From: Phoenix dactylifera
Taxonomy: Eukaryota; Streptophyta; Magnoliopsida; Arecales; Arecaceae
Length of the DNA stretch: 64,000 bases
Reading direction: 5' to 3'
Assembly: GCF_009389715.1 (NCBI RefSeq)
Contig: NC_052404.1
Coordinates: forward strand, 10,238,480-10,302,479
In this document: piece after piece, positions 27,751 to 42,700 of the stretch
How positions within the stretch are numbered: position 1 is the first letter of the stretch
How the letters are laid out: each line of letters begins with the position of its first letter
Translations under genes and position numbers: made by a program
The notes under the pieces: model-generated
What the model saw: the letters and a program-made list of their open reading frames with translations, nothing else
Databases searched by the model: none
Told to the model about the DNA's origin: nothing

Positions 27751-30700
27751 CTAATCAGAATCAGTATCTATTGACAGATACAGACGAGGCCTAACAGACC
27801 GTGGGGGATGTGAGAAAGAATTATCAGACCTTTGGGTATTTGAATTTGCTTTGTTTGCTCTGTCATCATTCATGCTCAGAAGTAATGAAGCTGCATCCAT
27901 AAATTAAACAACAATGAATATAAAGACCCAGCACCAAAGCACAAGACTACTAACAATAAAGTCACAAACAATGTTTTCAGTCAGCAAACTTGCAAATATA
28001 GCTTTAGGATCGCAAGAAAGTCAAAACTCATTGAAGCCATGAGCAAGACAGAGGCAGAAAGTTAGGGATTGATAACAATAAAGCAATATATACCATGAAA
28101 TTGGAAAGCACCAGCACATTTGCAAATAATACATATGAAGAATCCTGGTATAACAGCAGTATATAAGAGATGTAAGTGTTACCTCCAGACCTAAGTTCAG
28201 GATTTCGATAGCATTGGAACACTTTTATATACAGCCACACACAACACATCACTTGAAAAAACTGGTTCCTACATGAACTGGACCTTGCTGCAAGAGTTGC
28301 TCCTAAGAAGAAGGGGTTCTAGGTTCAAAGTCTTGGGTGGTGCATCCCCAAATATTTGGACCCGTGAAATCCTCACTGAGTGGTTCTCTCTCCCTTTCTT
28401 TCAAGGGTAGGAAAGGAAAAGGCAAAAGGGAAAATGCAGTTCCCACTAATGCCAGCCAGAAACATCTGCACTTTGCATGGCCCTTCATATTGCAATTATG
28501 ACATTTCTAACACCTACTTCAAGTGTCCTAAAAAGTCTAGAAAATTCTAGAGAAGTTTGTTACTTCACTGATGTACTACAGCATTAGGTACAAGCCTTTT
28601 AACAAGAACTGTTGACTAATCAGACTAACGTATTGTCTTACATATTTTGATGAAATTATATTAGTAATATCTTAATATAGATTATCAATTTTAAGATATT
28701 GTATTGAAAGGAGGTTTTATCTTGTTGATCTTCTTGGTGGTAATGGTCAGACAATTTAGCATGTATCAAGCACCTCTAGCTAACAACATTAAGGTTCCAC
28801 AATTTAAACATGTCGCTATTGTTCAAAGTTGAGATAGGTCCAGCATCGGTACCAGACCCCGTACTGGTGCCACACTAGCATAGTATCGGTACGGTATGGT
28901 ACGGTATGATATTTTTGGTACGCCATCGGTACCGGTACCAAACCGGTACGGTATGCCCGGTACCGTCCAATTCGGTAAGGTACAACATACCATGGATAGG
29001 TCATAGACTGTTATTGATGTGTTCATCAAGAAACAATACATACAAAATGAAGTGCCTGATAAAGGAAAAGGTGCAAACCAGCATCTTCTAATGGCTCTGT
29101 CCTACTTTCCTTTGGTGCCAACTGTTGACCTGGATTCAGCCCATTTGCAGAAGTAGACTCACCATGACCTCCACCAGCAGCAAGTGTAAGGGATATCCAA
29201 TCATCAGAATGGATCCCATTTGGCATTTCAGTATGATCATGTAAATCAGCCTGCATGGTAACACCAGCTGGTCCGCTAGGAAGAAAAATTTGCAGAGAAG
29301 GGTCATCGTTACCAAATGCTCGTGGATTATCGACCAAGCTTCCATTCATATCAGTATTAGAACGACAGTTTGAAAAATCTTGGACTCCAGAAGCATCCTC
29401 TAAACCACCATCAGATGTCAAACCATAGCCATTCATTGTTGTGCAGCCAAGGGAATTATGTGAATCAACTAAGGCATCTGGAATATCAGCATCAGTTCCG
29501 AATAGCTGGAAGCCAGGCCCAGTGTGCGGGCCTGTCTGCATTGGCCAGAGTGGCATCCCAAAATCATCACCATTATTGTTAAATATACCGAGACATGAAG
29601 TTCCACTGGTTCCCAGGCCAAGGTCTTCAGGATATCTTTCTGAAACTCCAAGATGGTTGGCAGTAAAAGGTATTGTACTGCCACCAGCTGGACCAGTGTC
29701 AAAGGCATTTTCAGGAGAAATTGTTGTAAGATTATCTTCATCAGAGTCACTAAGGACAATGATATCTTGATCCTTCAATGGTGCAGGAGGGATTCTATCC
29801 TCAATATTGTATGTTGGATCAAAATTGAGTGAAAGAGAATCAAGCTCATGACCATTGTTCAGAGATAAATCAAAAGGCCCCCCGCCTTCTTGGTTGACGC
29901 TCGGATCTTCTCCATCTCTGTAACTTCCAGTGGGACTACTGCTCATAGGTATGATATTCTGGCAGTGATTTTCAAGCTTACCTAGAACATGACTTCCAGA
30001 AGATGGAGGTTTCATGTCTTCAGATTTACTTATTTCCCATGTTCCATTGCGATTTCTTTTAATTCCTAATCTCAAACCTGCATGCCCTTCTGATTTACTA
30101 TCCTGCTTAACCTGCCTCAAGTTCTCCACGTTAGGTTTTATTTCTGAATCTGTTGTGGCACATAGAGTACCGTCAGGCATGTGCCATTGAGCAAGCTCCC
30201 TAAATTCACCTTCAATCTTTGTGCGCCAACAACCATCAGGCTTCACATCAATCTCATTTACATCTTCTCCACAAGTTTGCAACTGTATCACCAGAAGAGA
30301 ACAATAAGAACAGAAGTTCAAGTGTACATCAACAAACTCAGTTGAAACAAGAGAACAATTCCAGGGAAACCTACCCGAGAAGTGATGCGATTGAAATATG
30401 GGTCAATGATGATGTTTTCAAGAGAGTAGTTCTTTAGGCATATTGGACATTGCCACTGCATGAAAGCAAAAGAATTTCTGAGAAAGAGGGAAGAAAAAGC
30501 ACAAAGACAGATTACTACGAAAAAATTGTAAACCTTCCGAGAGCGTTGATTGAGTTCAACAAACGTTTCTAGATCGAAACAGCCCATGTGGACACAAGGC
30601 TTGAACCTGCCTGCAATTTTTATTCGAGACCCACTCATCTGAAATCAGTCAGACAACAAGAAAGAAACTGGTTAGGCTTCCTAAAGGTGAACTTGGTCTA

Positions 30701-33700
30701 AAAAGCAACAAATTCAATTATCAATGTTAATTGGGCAAATGAATTTTCTGTCTCTCTCTCTACCATTAAATGTAGGGGACATCTTATTATTAAGTTTCTT
30801 CATACAAGTTATATCAAACAGAATAATCTGTACCGGGTACTATAATGTTCTAGAAGCATGTGGTTAAAGACACAAGTTATGGAAAGTTTCCCTCATGCAT
30901 TACTGTTTCCAAAACACATGACAGACTGTAGAAATACTGTACAAAGATGCATTCTTTGGTCAAATGTTTGTTAAACTACCTTTCCTTCCAAATGGTCAAC
31001 ATTTTCTGAGCAAAGAGTTTGCACTTACACCAGACCATTTGCATGGAGCAAAAAGACAACAAAAAGAAATTATCTTGGGGCGCCACATATTGCTGCATGC
31101 TTTGCAATTCATGTTCTGACCTTAAGTACACACATCATGCAAGGCAAGAACTTATGAGTGCAAAACCTTTGGCAGGCAGTTTAACCCACCAGGGATTGAC
31201 AGCCTCATCAGCAGAATTGTGAATATAATCCTTTCTTTTCCTTTTTCAGTATGTCATTCCTGGTTACTCGACTTTTCCAGATCAGTAAAAGGGAACATGA
31301 GGAAAATGAAAAATGAAAAACAAAAACAACAGTGGTGCAAATGCTGCTCCAAGGTGGTTAAAGAATTACATCTACATTATACAAAATTTAAACTGCCACT
31401 TACAGGACAGCGGAGATTAACTGTAACAGAGTCAGCAACCACTTCTAAATCACTGTCACTATCTGCATTCTCTGTATTAGCTCCACCACCAATGCAACGA
31501 CAAACACGAGCAAGAGCATCCTCAAAATGCTCACCATCTGCTTCCTTTGGTACCAAGTTGAGGACCTAAAACAAGTTCCTTTAATAATAAGCAGCTGATG
31601 TATAAAAAGATATGTCCAACGGAAAAGACAAAGCATCCACATTATCTCAATATCAAATATTCAAGGTATTGCTCAAAAAGAATAAGGAAGATGAGGTAGA
31701 TGGAAAGATAATCCCCATGCTCCCCTTTCAACAAAAAAAAAAGAAGATAATTTATAAAAGTACAAGTGTGGCATGAACATGGACACGAGTTTTCAGATTA
31801 GGTGCATGCATCATACTACTACCGCATGTATTAATATCAGTGTTCTATAAAGCATCTTGACATGAAGTGTTGTAGCCTTTACACAAGCTCATGTTAACTA
31901 GAGAATCTCAACAACATGATCAACTCTTTTCCATAGTTATAATGCTATGTTTATCCTTGTTATTATCATAAGGGGATTTAAGTGTCAGTTCGCTACTCCT
32001 AACATGCAAAAGTAGGTTTTTGACAAATTGTTAAAATACCGGTCATGCAACCACTTGTGGTAAAATAGCAGACAGTAACATGCTATTGCAGGTAAGGGAG
32101 TCGAATATCATCAAGAGATTGACAATATAAGGGAATTACAAGCCACACCAAACAATGGAAATAACAGAAGCTGGGGATATATCAATACCCCCAATGAATG
32201 AGGGAGTGGCATACGTTGCTTTGCAAATGGAGGAAAAGAAAAGGGGGATGCAACAGAGGCAAGTCCCCCATTACCTCCAGCCACTCCACATCTTATCCTT
32301 GTATGGCCTTGGTCATGTTCCAGTTACAGCCAATCAGATAAGTTCTCCTTCCTTTTCTCTTCTTCATCTTTCCATTTTCCATTTCCTCATTTTTCACTTA
32401 TTTTCTACTTATATTACACCAAGTGAGTGACATTTCTTGCTATAGCTAGTCCAATGCTGCTGCTTTTAAGGACATGTCAAAAAAAATCATATGTTTAACA
32501 TGTCTGACCCATGTCAAAAGGCATTTTTTTAGGAAATATTCCTCAGAGGCCTCCTTCCTCTTACCTATGAGAGAGCTGCTCGCTGAAACGACTGGTTTCC
32601 AGCTTCCTAAAAGAAAAGGCAAAAGAGCAAGAAAAACATACGTTTATCTTCTGTTGGCTGCTGATACCTAGAACCTTCATGGGATACATGAATATTATAT
32701 CACTTGGTAACTTTTGAAAGCTCACAAAAGGTCAATTTCCAATGGTTTTAAACTCCCCCTTGACATTGAAACAATTAAAGCATGCAACTGTAGGTGATCA
32801 TCAGCAATAACAAGACATTTACTATTTATAAAAGGTAGCATTGCACTCATTGTTTTGTAATTTATCCATCATTTAGAGAGCTTCTGTGAGGTCTGGAATC
32901 AAGAATTCCTCTTCCATTGAGGCTTCCTAATAACATTATCAACTTATGGGGGATCTTGAGCCTTCCTGACCAACAATATGGAGAAACTCCAGAGTATAGA
33001 GAAAATATCTATTTATCCCTTTCAATGAAGATACCTTTAGATTCTAAAGAAATTCCATCACTAAGATTCACTGATGGACCCTAAATTGCCTGGGAGATAA
33101 ATCCTACCTAACTGCATTGGATTTCTCACAACTTCATAAATGGGACCTTAAAAAAATGACATAATAACGTTGGTATATCAAAAAAAAGTCATGATATAAA
33201 AGGCACTTGCGTGCATATAATATTACCAATGCAAATCAAACATGATAAATATCTTACACCTATTCTAGTACCAATGCAAATCAAACATGAATTTGCAACT
33301 GTAAAGGCCTTGTTTGGAGGTCACTAATTTCAAAATTGTAACTTCATCTTTTCCTAGAATCAAAAGTTATGGAAAAGCCAAAAAGATAACACAAAGGAAA
33401 ATCCATGAACTTGAAAAGTCCTACACAAAGCAAAATAATAAAAATAATAATATTAACACATTAGTTGTAAATTCTAGACAGCAATATAAAGCACTGCTTG
33501 ACCTATACACGAACACCAAATGATTAAATATATCAAACTGACTTCAAATAACTGATCCGTTCTAAAAGTAAATATGTAAATTCAAACACAATTATTGACA
33601 ATGCCAGATAAAATCATCCAATGCTAAGAACCCTCAGCAACCAAGAATTGTATCAAAACATCCAATGCTAAAGCATACGATAAAAAATGCAAGCACAATG

Positions 33701-36700
33701 CATGTGGCTTATTTAAATGGATGGAGTATCTGATGGTTGCTTATAACAAGGACTGAGGTGCCAGACCTGTGCGAAGCCAAGCACTTACCAACACCTGGTA
33801 AGACACGCCAAGTACCAGCACCAGTTTTATAAACCTTGATTTATAATTCCATCATGAGGTGATATGTGTGGAAATAGAATTTAGCCATGAAACTTCTCAT
33901 ATATGCAAATCAACAAAATATAATAATATACCACTTTTGTGGATGCACTCGTTTTCCTACTCAAATCATTATCTAAATAAAGACAAGTGAAAAAAGGCTG
34001 AATTATCAGCAGTGATTGGACAAGGTTGAGTTGCAACAAAGGAGTCCATATTGTAATATAATAAGAATTGAAAGTGATAACTTCCTAACTTCCCTTAGTG
34101 ACCCACAACCTAACACCAACCTCTCATGTAATGTGTCGAGAGATAAGTAACAGAAGTTTCTAAGTTATCTTTCTATTCATTTCAATATTTTTTGTTGAAT
34201 ATGAAAAGTAAAAATTAATTCAAATCACCTGTTGAACTGTCCTCCTCTTTGCAATTCTGATTCCGAAACAGAATATGCGAGTATCACACCTTGATAAACA
34301 AATTTTATTAATTCCTTCCCTGCTGTATGTCGTGATCTGAATAGCAAATAAGATAATATGGAACATTCAGAAAGGAGTGCAACGAATTGTATTGCAGCTG
34401 CTACAACTAGAGGATACCTAGTATGAAAAAGAGGAAATACTTTCAAAAGTAAGACAAACTAATTGAAAATGGGTAATAAATTGCAAACAGCCTATAAGGT
34501 GTATCACTGCAAGTACCCAATGGTACTGATTGATGGAGAAAGTCATGTTGCATTAAGATAGCAGGGGACTCACCACTGGACCATCATCCCGACCACTGAT
34601 TCCCAACAACTGTGAGCCTGGTCTACCAACTACTCGCATCATAGCACCTATTGACAGATTCAAAAAAGATAATTAACGAGAAAATTGAGCAACTGGATAT
34701 CTTCAATCTTTATTGAAGCAGAAATAGTATATCTAGATAAACATGTATATGAATAGAAATCAGGGGGGAAGGAGAAGATTTAGGTCAATGATTTACTTAT
34801 TCTATCAAACAAATTCTAAAATGGCATTCCAAATAATGTGACATCAAATGTTTAAACTACAGAGGCCTTCCATACCATTGACTTGCAAATCTGCATGCTG
34901 CGGCCATTGCATCCTAAATGGAACTTTATCATTAAGAAGTATACACCAAACCTGCAAAACAACAGACAATTACAATATAGATCCGGTTATTTTTGTGCAA
35001 CACTTGCATGTCTACAGTTTTCCCCCCCTACTAAAGGAGCTTTATCAGGTTGCCAATATAAAATCAACAAATATACATTTTATTCTTTAGTTATGCTATG
35101 GTTACCTTTAGTTTCTAGATAAAAAAAGGATAAAAAAGTCATTTGGTGTCACATAAGTGAAATTGACTTTAAACAATCTCAGTAGGATCTGGATCACATC
35201 ATATAAATCATATCACAAGCAGATAGTTATGTGGATAGAACTACAGATAGATAGATCCTTTCTGATATGTATTAAACATCAGAAAAAAGGGTAAAGAAAT
35301 ATGAAACAAGATTACATTGTAATTCAGACTAATAACAAGTAAGAAACCATCATATACAAACTTCACTTTCCAGTAACAATAGGCCCATGTATATCCGAAC
35401 ACCATGTTGAATTATTCAGTATAGATAAATAACATAATTCCATAAGACATTTTAGTCCAATACAAAGAAAAAAGAAATACACACATCTGACAGCAAAACA
35501 AAGAAGTAGATAACCAATATGTTATTATCATCATCAAAGCATCATTACTGGATTTGACAAACAAAGTCACCTCTTTTCTTCCTTTTGGCTCTCGAGGAAC
35601 AAAGTTTTCTCCCCCATCCACTAGTTAAATATTATACAACATCCCGATACTGAAATTTCTTGATCGCAAAGAAACATAATTCAATTTTGAAGAAAACTAA
35701 CAAAATGTGTTTTGTCCCTTAAATAGATAACTCAATTCTTCTTTAAAGTTGAAGAATAAAGAAAAAAGGAATCTGATATCGAAAAGTGGTTGCACAAATA
35801 TGGGATATACCTCAAGGTATTAACTCTGAAAACAAAATGAAGCTTCTCTTCTTCAAACAGGGATTGTTAATTTTATGTTTTGAAAGCTTATTAGTGGTAG
35901 AGAGGTCATTCTAAAAGTCCAAGAAATGAAATGGATCATAACACATGGCTGTTGTGATAGCTTTAACATCTGACTCTTATCCGAATTTAGATTTTATGAT
36001 CAAGGTTTGGATTTTATGATCCAAAATGATTCCAGGCTAGAAATCTGATCTGTATTGTTGAAGGCCATTTTGATCCCAAATGCATGAGGACAGTGAATCA
36101 CAATGACCTTGGGCATCTAAATATAGGCATTTTAGGATTGTCTCTTCATATTAGGCAATTAATACAAGAAACTTTAATTTTGCCCCCCCCCCTGATGTAC
36201 ATAATCAAAGACACTATAGATACAAAGTCACGGCTCTCATTCACACTCAAAAAAAAAGAGAAAAATCAAAGATACATGACTAAGAGACATCTCGCAGAGA
36301 TCTAAACAAATACACCATCATAACCCCAAAGATAATGCCAGTAGAGTAGATTGTCAACTCAAAAATGAAACTATTAGCTAAACTTTCTCATGCAACTATC
36401 AGATAATAAGAGGTTTTGAATTTGCAATTTTATCGATAAATGTTCGTGGTCCAAGATATGAGAAGTTCTGACAAAAGAAGACAAACAATACTTCAATTTA
36501 GTTATTAATTTATAATTAAAAGAACAGAAATTGATCGACCATATGGATATTAGATAGCAATCCATAATTTTTGACTACTAGAGCTTAATCATTCTTCAAG
36601 AAAAATTTAACCCAGAATTGTACAAATGAACAGGTACCATCAAATTGTTGTAATTGCTTTAATGCCTTGCCACAAAGAACCAACAAAAACGTAGAAGCAA

Positions 36701-39700
36701 TCCAGAGGGGAAAGAATGAATACAGAAACCAACCTGAAGATCATATTCAGTTTTTTGCAACATTTCTCTATCTGCTCTTGACAATTGAAATGTTCTCTCC
36801 ACATTTTGCATAGTGTTCGTTCTGTAATCCATGCAATCCAACCATAAAAAAAAAACAAATAAATAACCTTCATCTTAATACAATGTACAAGATGAAATAA
36901 ACACAATATACACTACCAGTTGGCAGAGACTCAACAATCTAAGCATAAATACAATTAATTTTTCCACAATCTCACAGTCAAATCAGGACAAAGTCATCAA
37001 TATATTAATAGTCTACAACACAGACTGTATAACAGATAACACACACCGAGAAAAAAAACCCTTCAGTACACAAACATTGACATTCCATGTTTATGAATAC
37101 AAACTTAACTGAATCAAAAGGTGACTCTGAAATCGAGTTTACAAATTCTCCCAGTCAACAAACAATTTTTATTATCTTTTTGTTCACCAAACAGTATTCC
37201 AAATAATTTTCCCAATCAATTTGTATATAAATCAAAATTGACTCTTAGAGAATTAGTCACACCTTATTCATGAAACTCAAGCAAAGTTTATCATAAAAAA
37301 CTCATCTAATGATGTTATTTCTTGTTGTTGCATTTTCATTGCCTTTTGCCACATGCACTGGCATGCAAGTAAGTAAATAAATAAATAAACATGTTTACCC
37401 ATTTTTAATTTTAAACCACAGTCTAATCATGAATTCTCAGCCAAAGTGATACAGAATTGGAGAATAGATATTGATTAAAAACACATGATATCTTGGCAAA
37501 TGTTGCCCATACACCAACATACTTACAAACTAGAACTCATACAGTAAGTCATGTATTCAGTACTCACCCTTCTGCCGTGATGCCAGAAGATGTCAACTTT
37601 ACAGGAGGTAACGGATGCCGTATTGTCACCCAGAATCTGCATTTTAAATCAACAAATTATCCACTTGTATTAAAACATAAAAACATTTAACAAAATTAAA
37701 CTGCATCATAATTAAATGTGCGCGTCTACAGATGCCTCATAGATAACTTTGTCCATATTCTTACTCGTCATATCTGATCACACTCCTGTCAAATTCTTCC
37801 ATGTATTTTCTTAATCAGTGCACAAACATTCAGTGATTAAACTTTAAAAGATTCTACATCCTTTTCTAACTGCAGTGGTCAAATTCATTTAATTTCTCAG
37901 TTAAATAAACAGTGATCAATTTAGTCTGAAAATTTAGACCATGCCGAATGCTGAAAACCTCAATTTCAACTAATTTAAGATCCATATATCAGAACTCTGG
38001 GATGGCCAACACTAGAACTAGATAAACATGATTCATGATTTTATTCCTAATAAAACAAATATATCTAAAAATAGAATAGGCCTTTCATGAAGTTGCTAAG
38101 AATGTTCCCAACCATGCCCAAGCAAACCCACCAGCATCAAATATCAAAGCTCTCCATGCATACTTCTTCAGGCCAACTCATCTCTTTTGTGCCATAATTA
38201 CCATCCCAAGAACATTACACTAAAGGACACCTCAGCTAGACAAGGCAGATAATGTCAAGCTCTAACATGCTCTTGATAAAACCAAAGTTAAAATAAGCAC
38301 CATAAACAGAGAAAGAAAGAATAGCCACACTTCCTATAGAGCTAGAGTACAAGGCTGAGAGAAAAAATACTAGCTTAGCTCCAATGTAGATTGAGAAAAA
38401 AGAATCATGGAGAACACATGGATGAATAACTTCGTAATGAAAGGGACTTGCTTTGAACAAGGAAATATCACTTCTCGCCCGTCTGAACCAAACTAGTGTC
38501 CAAAATCAAACTAAAGATATACCCTAGTAACAGATTAAAAGGTCCAATATATGCATCATACTTTTCATTTAGACCCAATGCATAACTAATATAAATTAGC
38601 TCATATCAAATTAAACTAACAAAAAAAGAAACATAAACCCAAAAGAGAATTGAAATATTTGGAAGAGGTAAATAATGATAAAGTCCACTTAAATGAACCA
38701 ACCCACTTAAAGTAAATCCAAGCTATATGTGTAAATACAAAAATGAATTAAATCACATTGACGTGTAATGTAGCATATCACTGTGATATGCTACAGTATA
38801 TGTGATGATGGGTTACTGATACCAATACAGAGCAACTTGTACAACATCCTCTGCAGAAATGTGGTTACTGTGAAAACACCACCTGAATACCTACCTAGAC
38901 CATAAGATCACTTATCATTATAAGCAAACTAGGATACATATCACACTTCTCGCCAGATTGTAAACTTAAATCAAACCTCCCCTTTTAACAAATTTTAAGA
39001 GTATTACCCACTCTGAAACTGCCACAACCTAAACAAGATAATAAACATGTATTGTGTACTGCATGTCAATTAGAGTCCTAGTTAAACATACTTATGAAGA
39101 CAGTAACTTTTATAAGGTTGGTGAATCCTAAAGAAATTAATAATGAACTGATCAAGATCATGACAAAAATATGTTAGATTGGCTTGGTAAAAGGAAGAAA
39201 ATGTTGACCATAAGAAAGTTATATACCTTACAACCAAAACTTAAATGATCCATATGCTATACACAATAAAAACATCAGTTTCATTAAAATATAATTAGCA
39301 GTCTGCAAGATATATAAAACTTGATATATGTGCATTATGTTCTCAATCACTTTATATCAAGACTAAATTTGTTGCATCCATATACAAATGTGCAATAAGC
39401 ACACAAGTAAAAACAATAATGATATTTTATGATGATCAAATCAATGCTGAATGGGGAAAAAAACAGCTGTTCATAATATTAGAAATCCTAATAGAGGAAA
39501 ATAAGACATACGGGTCAGCCCTATTGATTCGACACTGTTCACAATAAAAGTGAGGTGGAAGTTCAGGCGAAACACCCTCCATAGGTTTCTCAGGTATAAT
39601 TACACAACCAATATGCTGCCAAACTTGACATCGAAGATCTTCACACTGCAATCATCAAAACTATTATTGATAAGAATGTCAAAGTGAAGCTAAAAATAAA

Positions 39701-42700
39701 TCAATCAGAACTGTCACAAGTCAAAATTAAGCTGCTTCCAGAAAATCTACATTTGGGATGAAATTAGAAGGAATGGTAAAAGGAAAAGAGAATATATAGT
39801 GGTGATAACACAGGGACACAAGGAGTCAAAAAATAAACAAAAAGGAAAGTTGTCTTAGAAATACCCCCTTTCACATACTTTGAGAGTAAAGTTAAGGAAA
39901 TAAATGTAAAAGAAATGGGAAGCAAACAACAGCTATTCACTATAGTAGTTACGGAAATTTAACGACTTAGCATGCATGCTATTCATAATGCAAAGGCTAT
40001 CCAATTCTCATATGTCAATTAATGCCCAAAAAAAAAGAAAAAAACCAGCATAATAAAGATGAAAAAACAGACGAGCATGGTATATAACAACCATGACAAT
40101 GCTGATCCTATAAGTTTCCATATCAAAAGTATTTTACTCATGTAACATTGAGATCTTCTACAAGCTAGCAAACAGCAAGAATAAAGTTTAATAATTTCAG
40201 CCACAATAACTTTATTATGAGATTAAAACTAATATATGCAAACTCTGAAACATCTGCTGAACCTATCTATTGGAGGCCTGTGACTCAGGACAGACTATCT
40301 GATGGTGAGGTGCTTCTGATACATTGTGTACAGGGATTGCATATACTAAATAATTAGAGATAAAAAATGGGCACCCCAGTGAATGAGGCTCCTGCAATAG
40401 CAACGTCAACTGTATACAGCTTCATCCATGTGTGGAGAGGCTGTTTATGTATTTCGAACTCATAACCTCCGGGTCACAATAGAGCAATGTTGCCGTCAAG
40501 CCAAGACTCACCCTCTTATACAGTAAATAATTAGGGATGGTATCAAGAAATGCAAGTGACCTAAAATGGATTTCTGATAGAGAAAACAAGAAAAAGGAAC
40601 AAAAAAAGAACAACAAGACACCCAAAGCAAAACAAGCACATGCAGGTTCATGTCTAATCAATCGGTAGCGCGACACTGTAAAGTTCTACTATGGTAGAAG
40701 CACAACTTTGAAGAAGCACAATTTTGGAGCCTATCTGACATGTGCTGTGACGTCTATTTGCTACTCCATGCCCCCACTCATAATGATTCCTAAAAATAGA
40801 AATTCAGTTTCCTTAAATGACCAAGAAAACCTGCATACAATTCCACTTGGTACACAATCCTGAAAAAGAATCAGATAATAATTCTGATAACCCCCAAGAG
40901 AAGTAATGGAAATTATTCTGTAGAGCTCATTATAAAAGTAGCACAGGTTTATGTATATCTTGAAGTATGAGAAATTGAAGTTCGGTTTGTCGAGATCATA
41001 TGGTTCTTGCATAGATGGTGAGCTTGAGGTATCAGAAAGTTGGGATCCAATCTATGTAAGAGATTGAATAGCACATACAAAAGTAAATAAAATTAAACTT
41101 GTACTCCAAAGAGATATTCGACAGTTTGCAAGCCAAAGAAAAACAGCAGCAAATACACACCCTTTTAAAGGATGAAATAAGGTATTATAAACAAGAAAAT
41201 AAGTAATGGGTGCAAAAGGAAATGAAAACTAAATTAGAAAACAAGAAGGGAGAATGAAAGGAAAGATGGCTTATGAGGCACATGACCCATCTATATAGTC
41301 AAAGCATCCTCTTTTATTATTAAAGAAGTGGCCACTTATAAGAGACATGATAAACAATCTTTGTAGGGCGTCACAATATAGCCGTTATTGCACTAATAAT
41401 GAGCCATTAACTCAGAGTCATAAAACTGAAGTCAATTAAGTAAAACTTACAGAATAAGTGTAGTAAGATATGCTAGAGATCAGAGAAGTGACTAGATAAA
41501 ACATCTATAATAAAATGAGTGATTTAGAAAATCTATGAGACTGGAGAAATACTTTAGGAATTTGCCAAAGGTCTACAAGTCTCAAGCCAGCTGTTAGATA
41601 AATCGATGACAAGAGCTGACCAACTATGGGTGAATAAACTAAAACTTACAGAATCAGTACAGTAAACATGTGCTACAAAACAGAAAAGTGACTAGATAAG
41701 ACATCTATGATGCAATGATTGATTTAGAAAATCCATGAGATTGGACTACTTTAGAAATTTGCCAAAGGTCTCAAGCGACCTGTTAGATAAATCGATGACA
41801 AGAGCTGACCAACTACGTGTGAGAATGCTCCTTTCAATACTAGAACGTCACATGCAATGTGCATGAGCCATGGAACATCCATAAAAAACTCAGAAAATAA
41901 AATGCACTCTCTCTACACGGTAATATGCTATCATGAAATGCCTTAGTCGTGCTTGTTCTCTCTCTGCACGGCAATATAAAATGGCATCCAGCTTCAATTG
42001 TCCAACTTTTAGAGTTCTTTTGATACATAGTAGATAAGTTCCTCCAAAGTCGAAAATTACCTCATCATGAACCACATTACTGGTTCTAAATCGTGGTGCA
42101 GTCTAAATCTTAACCTTTTTTGTTGCAACAATAAGCAAAAGTCCAGCTTGGTTTAAAAAACTAGAATCCCTTGCAAAACACATTTTTCATGCTTATGAAC
42201 AAAGAAATCATATTTGGAATTGATAATTTCTTTACATAAAGTGAAACCAAATCGGTACATATATTCTGGATGATTAAGTTTACAATTATTCTTCTACTAA
42301 CAAGGATCCTCACTATAAGTAAACCATTACCAGTGCTCCTTACTCTTCTAGTTTCCATAAGGCTCTGTTTTCTGATCCAATGACTAAAATCAAATATGTA
42401 GAAGAATCAAGAGAGAGAATAAGCCAAGGGCTTCTACATGAACCATCAAGGAATAACATAAAGATATCTTAAATTTCTTGTATGTAATAGCAAAGGCTGG
42501 TCCCAGAAATTAAACCATGGGACCAATGTGATGATCTTTATGAGATCTGCAGCAACATGTTAATCAACAAGATGCAAAACATATCAGAAGCATGCATCTG
42601 GTCAGATATGTAGAACCATGTTCCCTTTGTGACATGCAAACAAACCCAAAAAACTCGATATGAATTAGTATTTCCTCATAAATACATAAATTAAAAACCA

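Noticed and set aside
28300..28500. Possible tRNA-derived SINE (GGTTCTAGGTTCAAAGTC)
   Set aside because: Only a box-B-like word is seen; no box A at proper spacing, no tail and no target duplication.
28816..29041. Overlapping minus-strand ORFs with YR/VP-rich peptides
   Set aside because: They are encoded by the GGTAC repeat; periodic composition, no Met or splice context shared with SIZ1.
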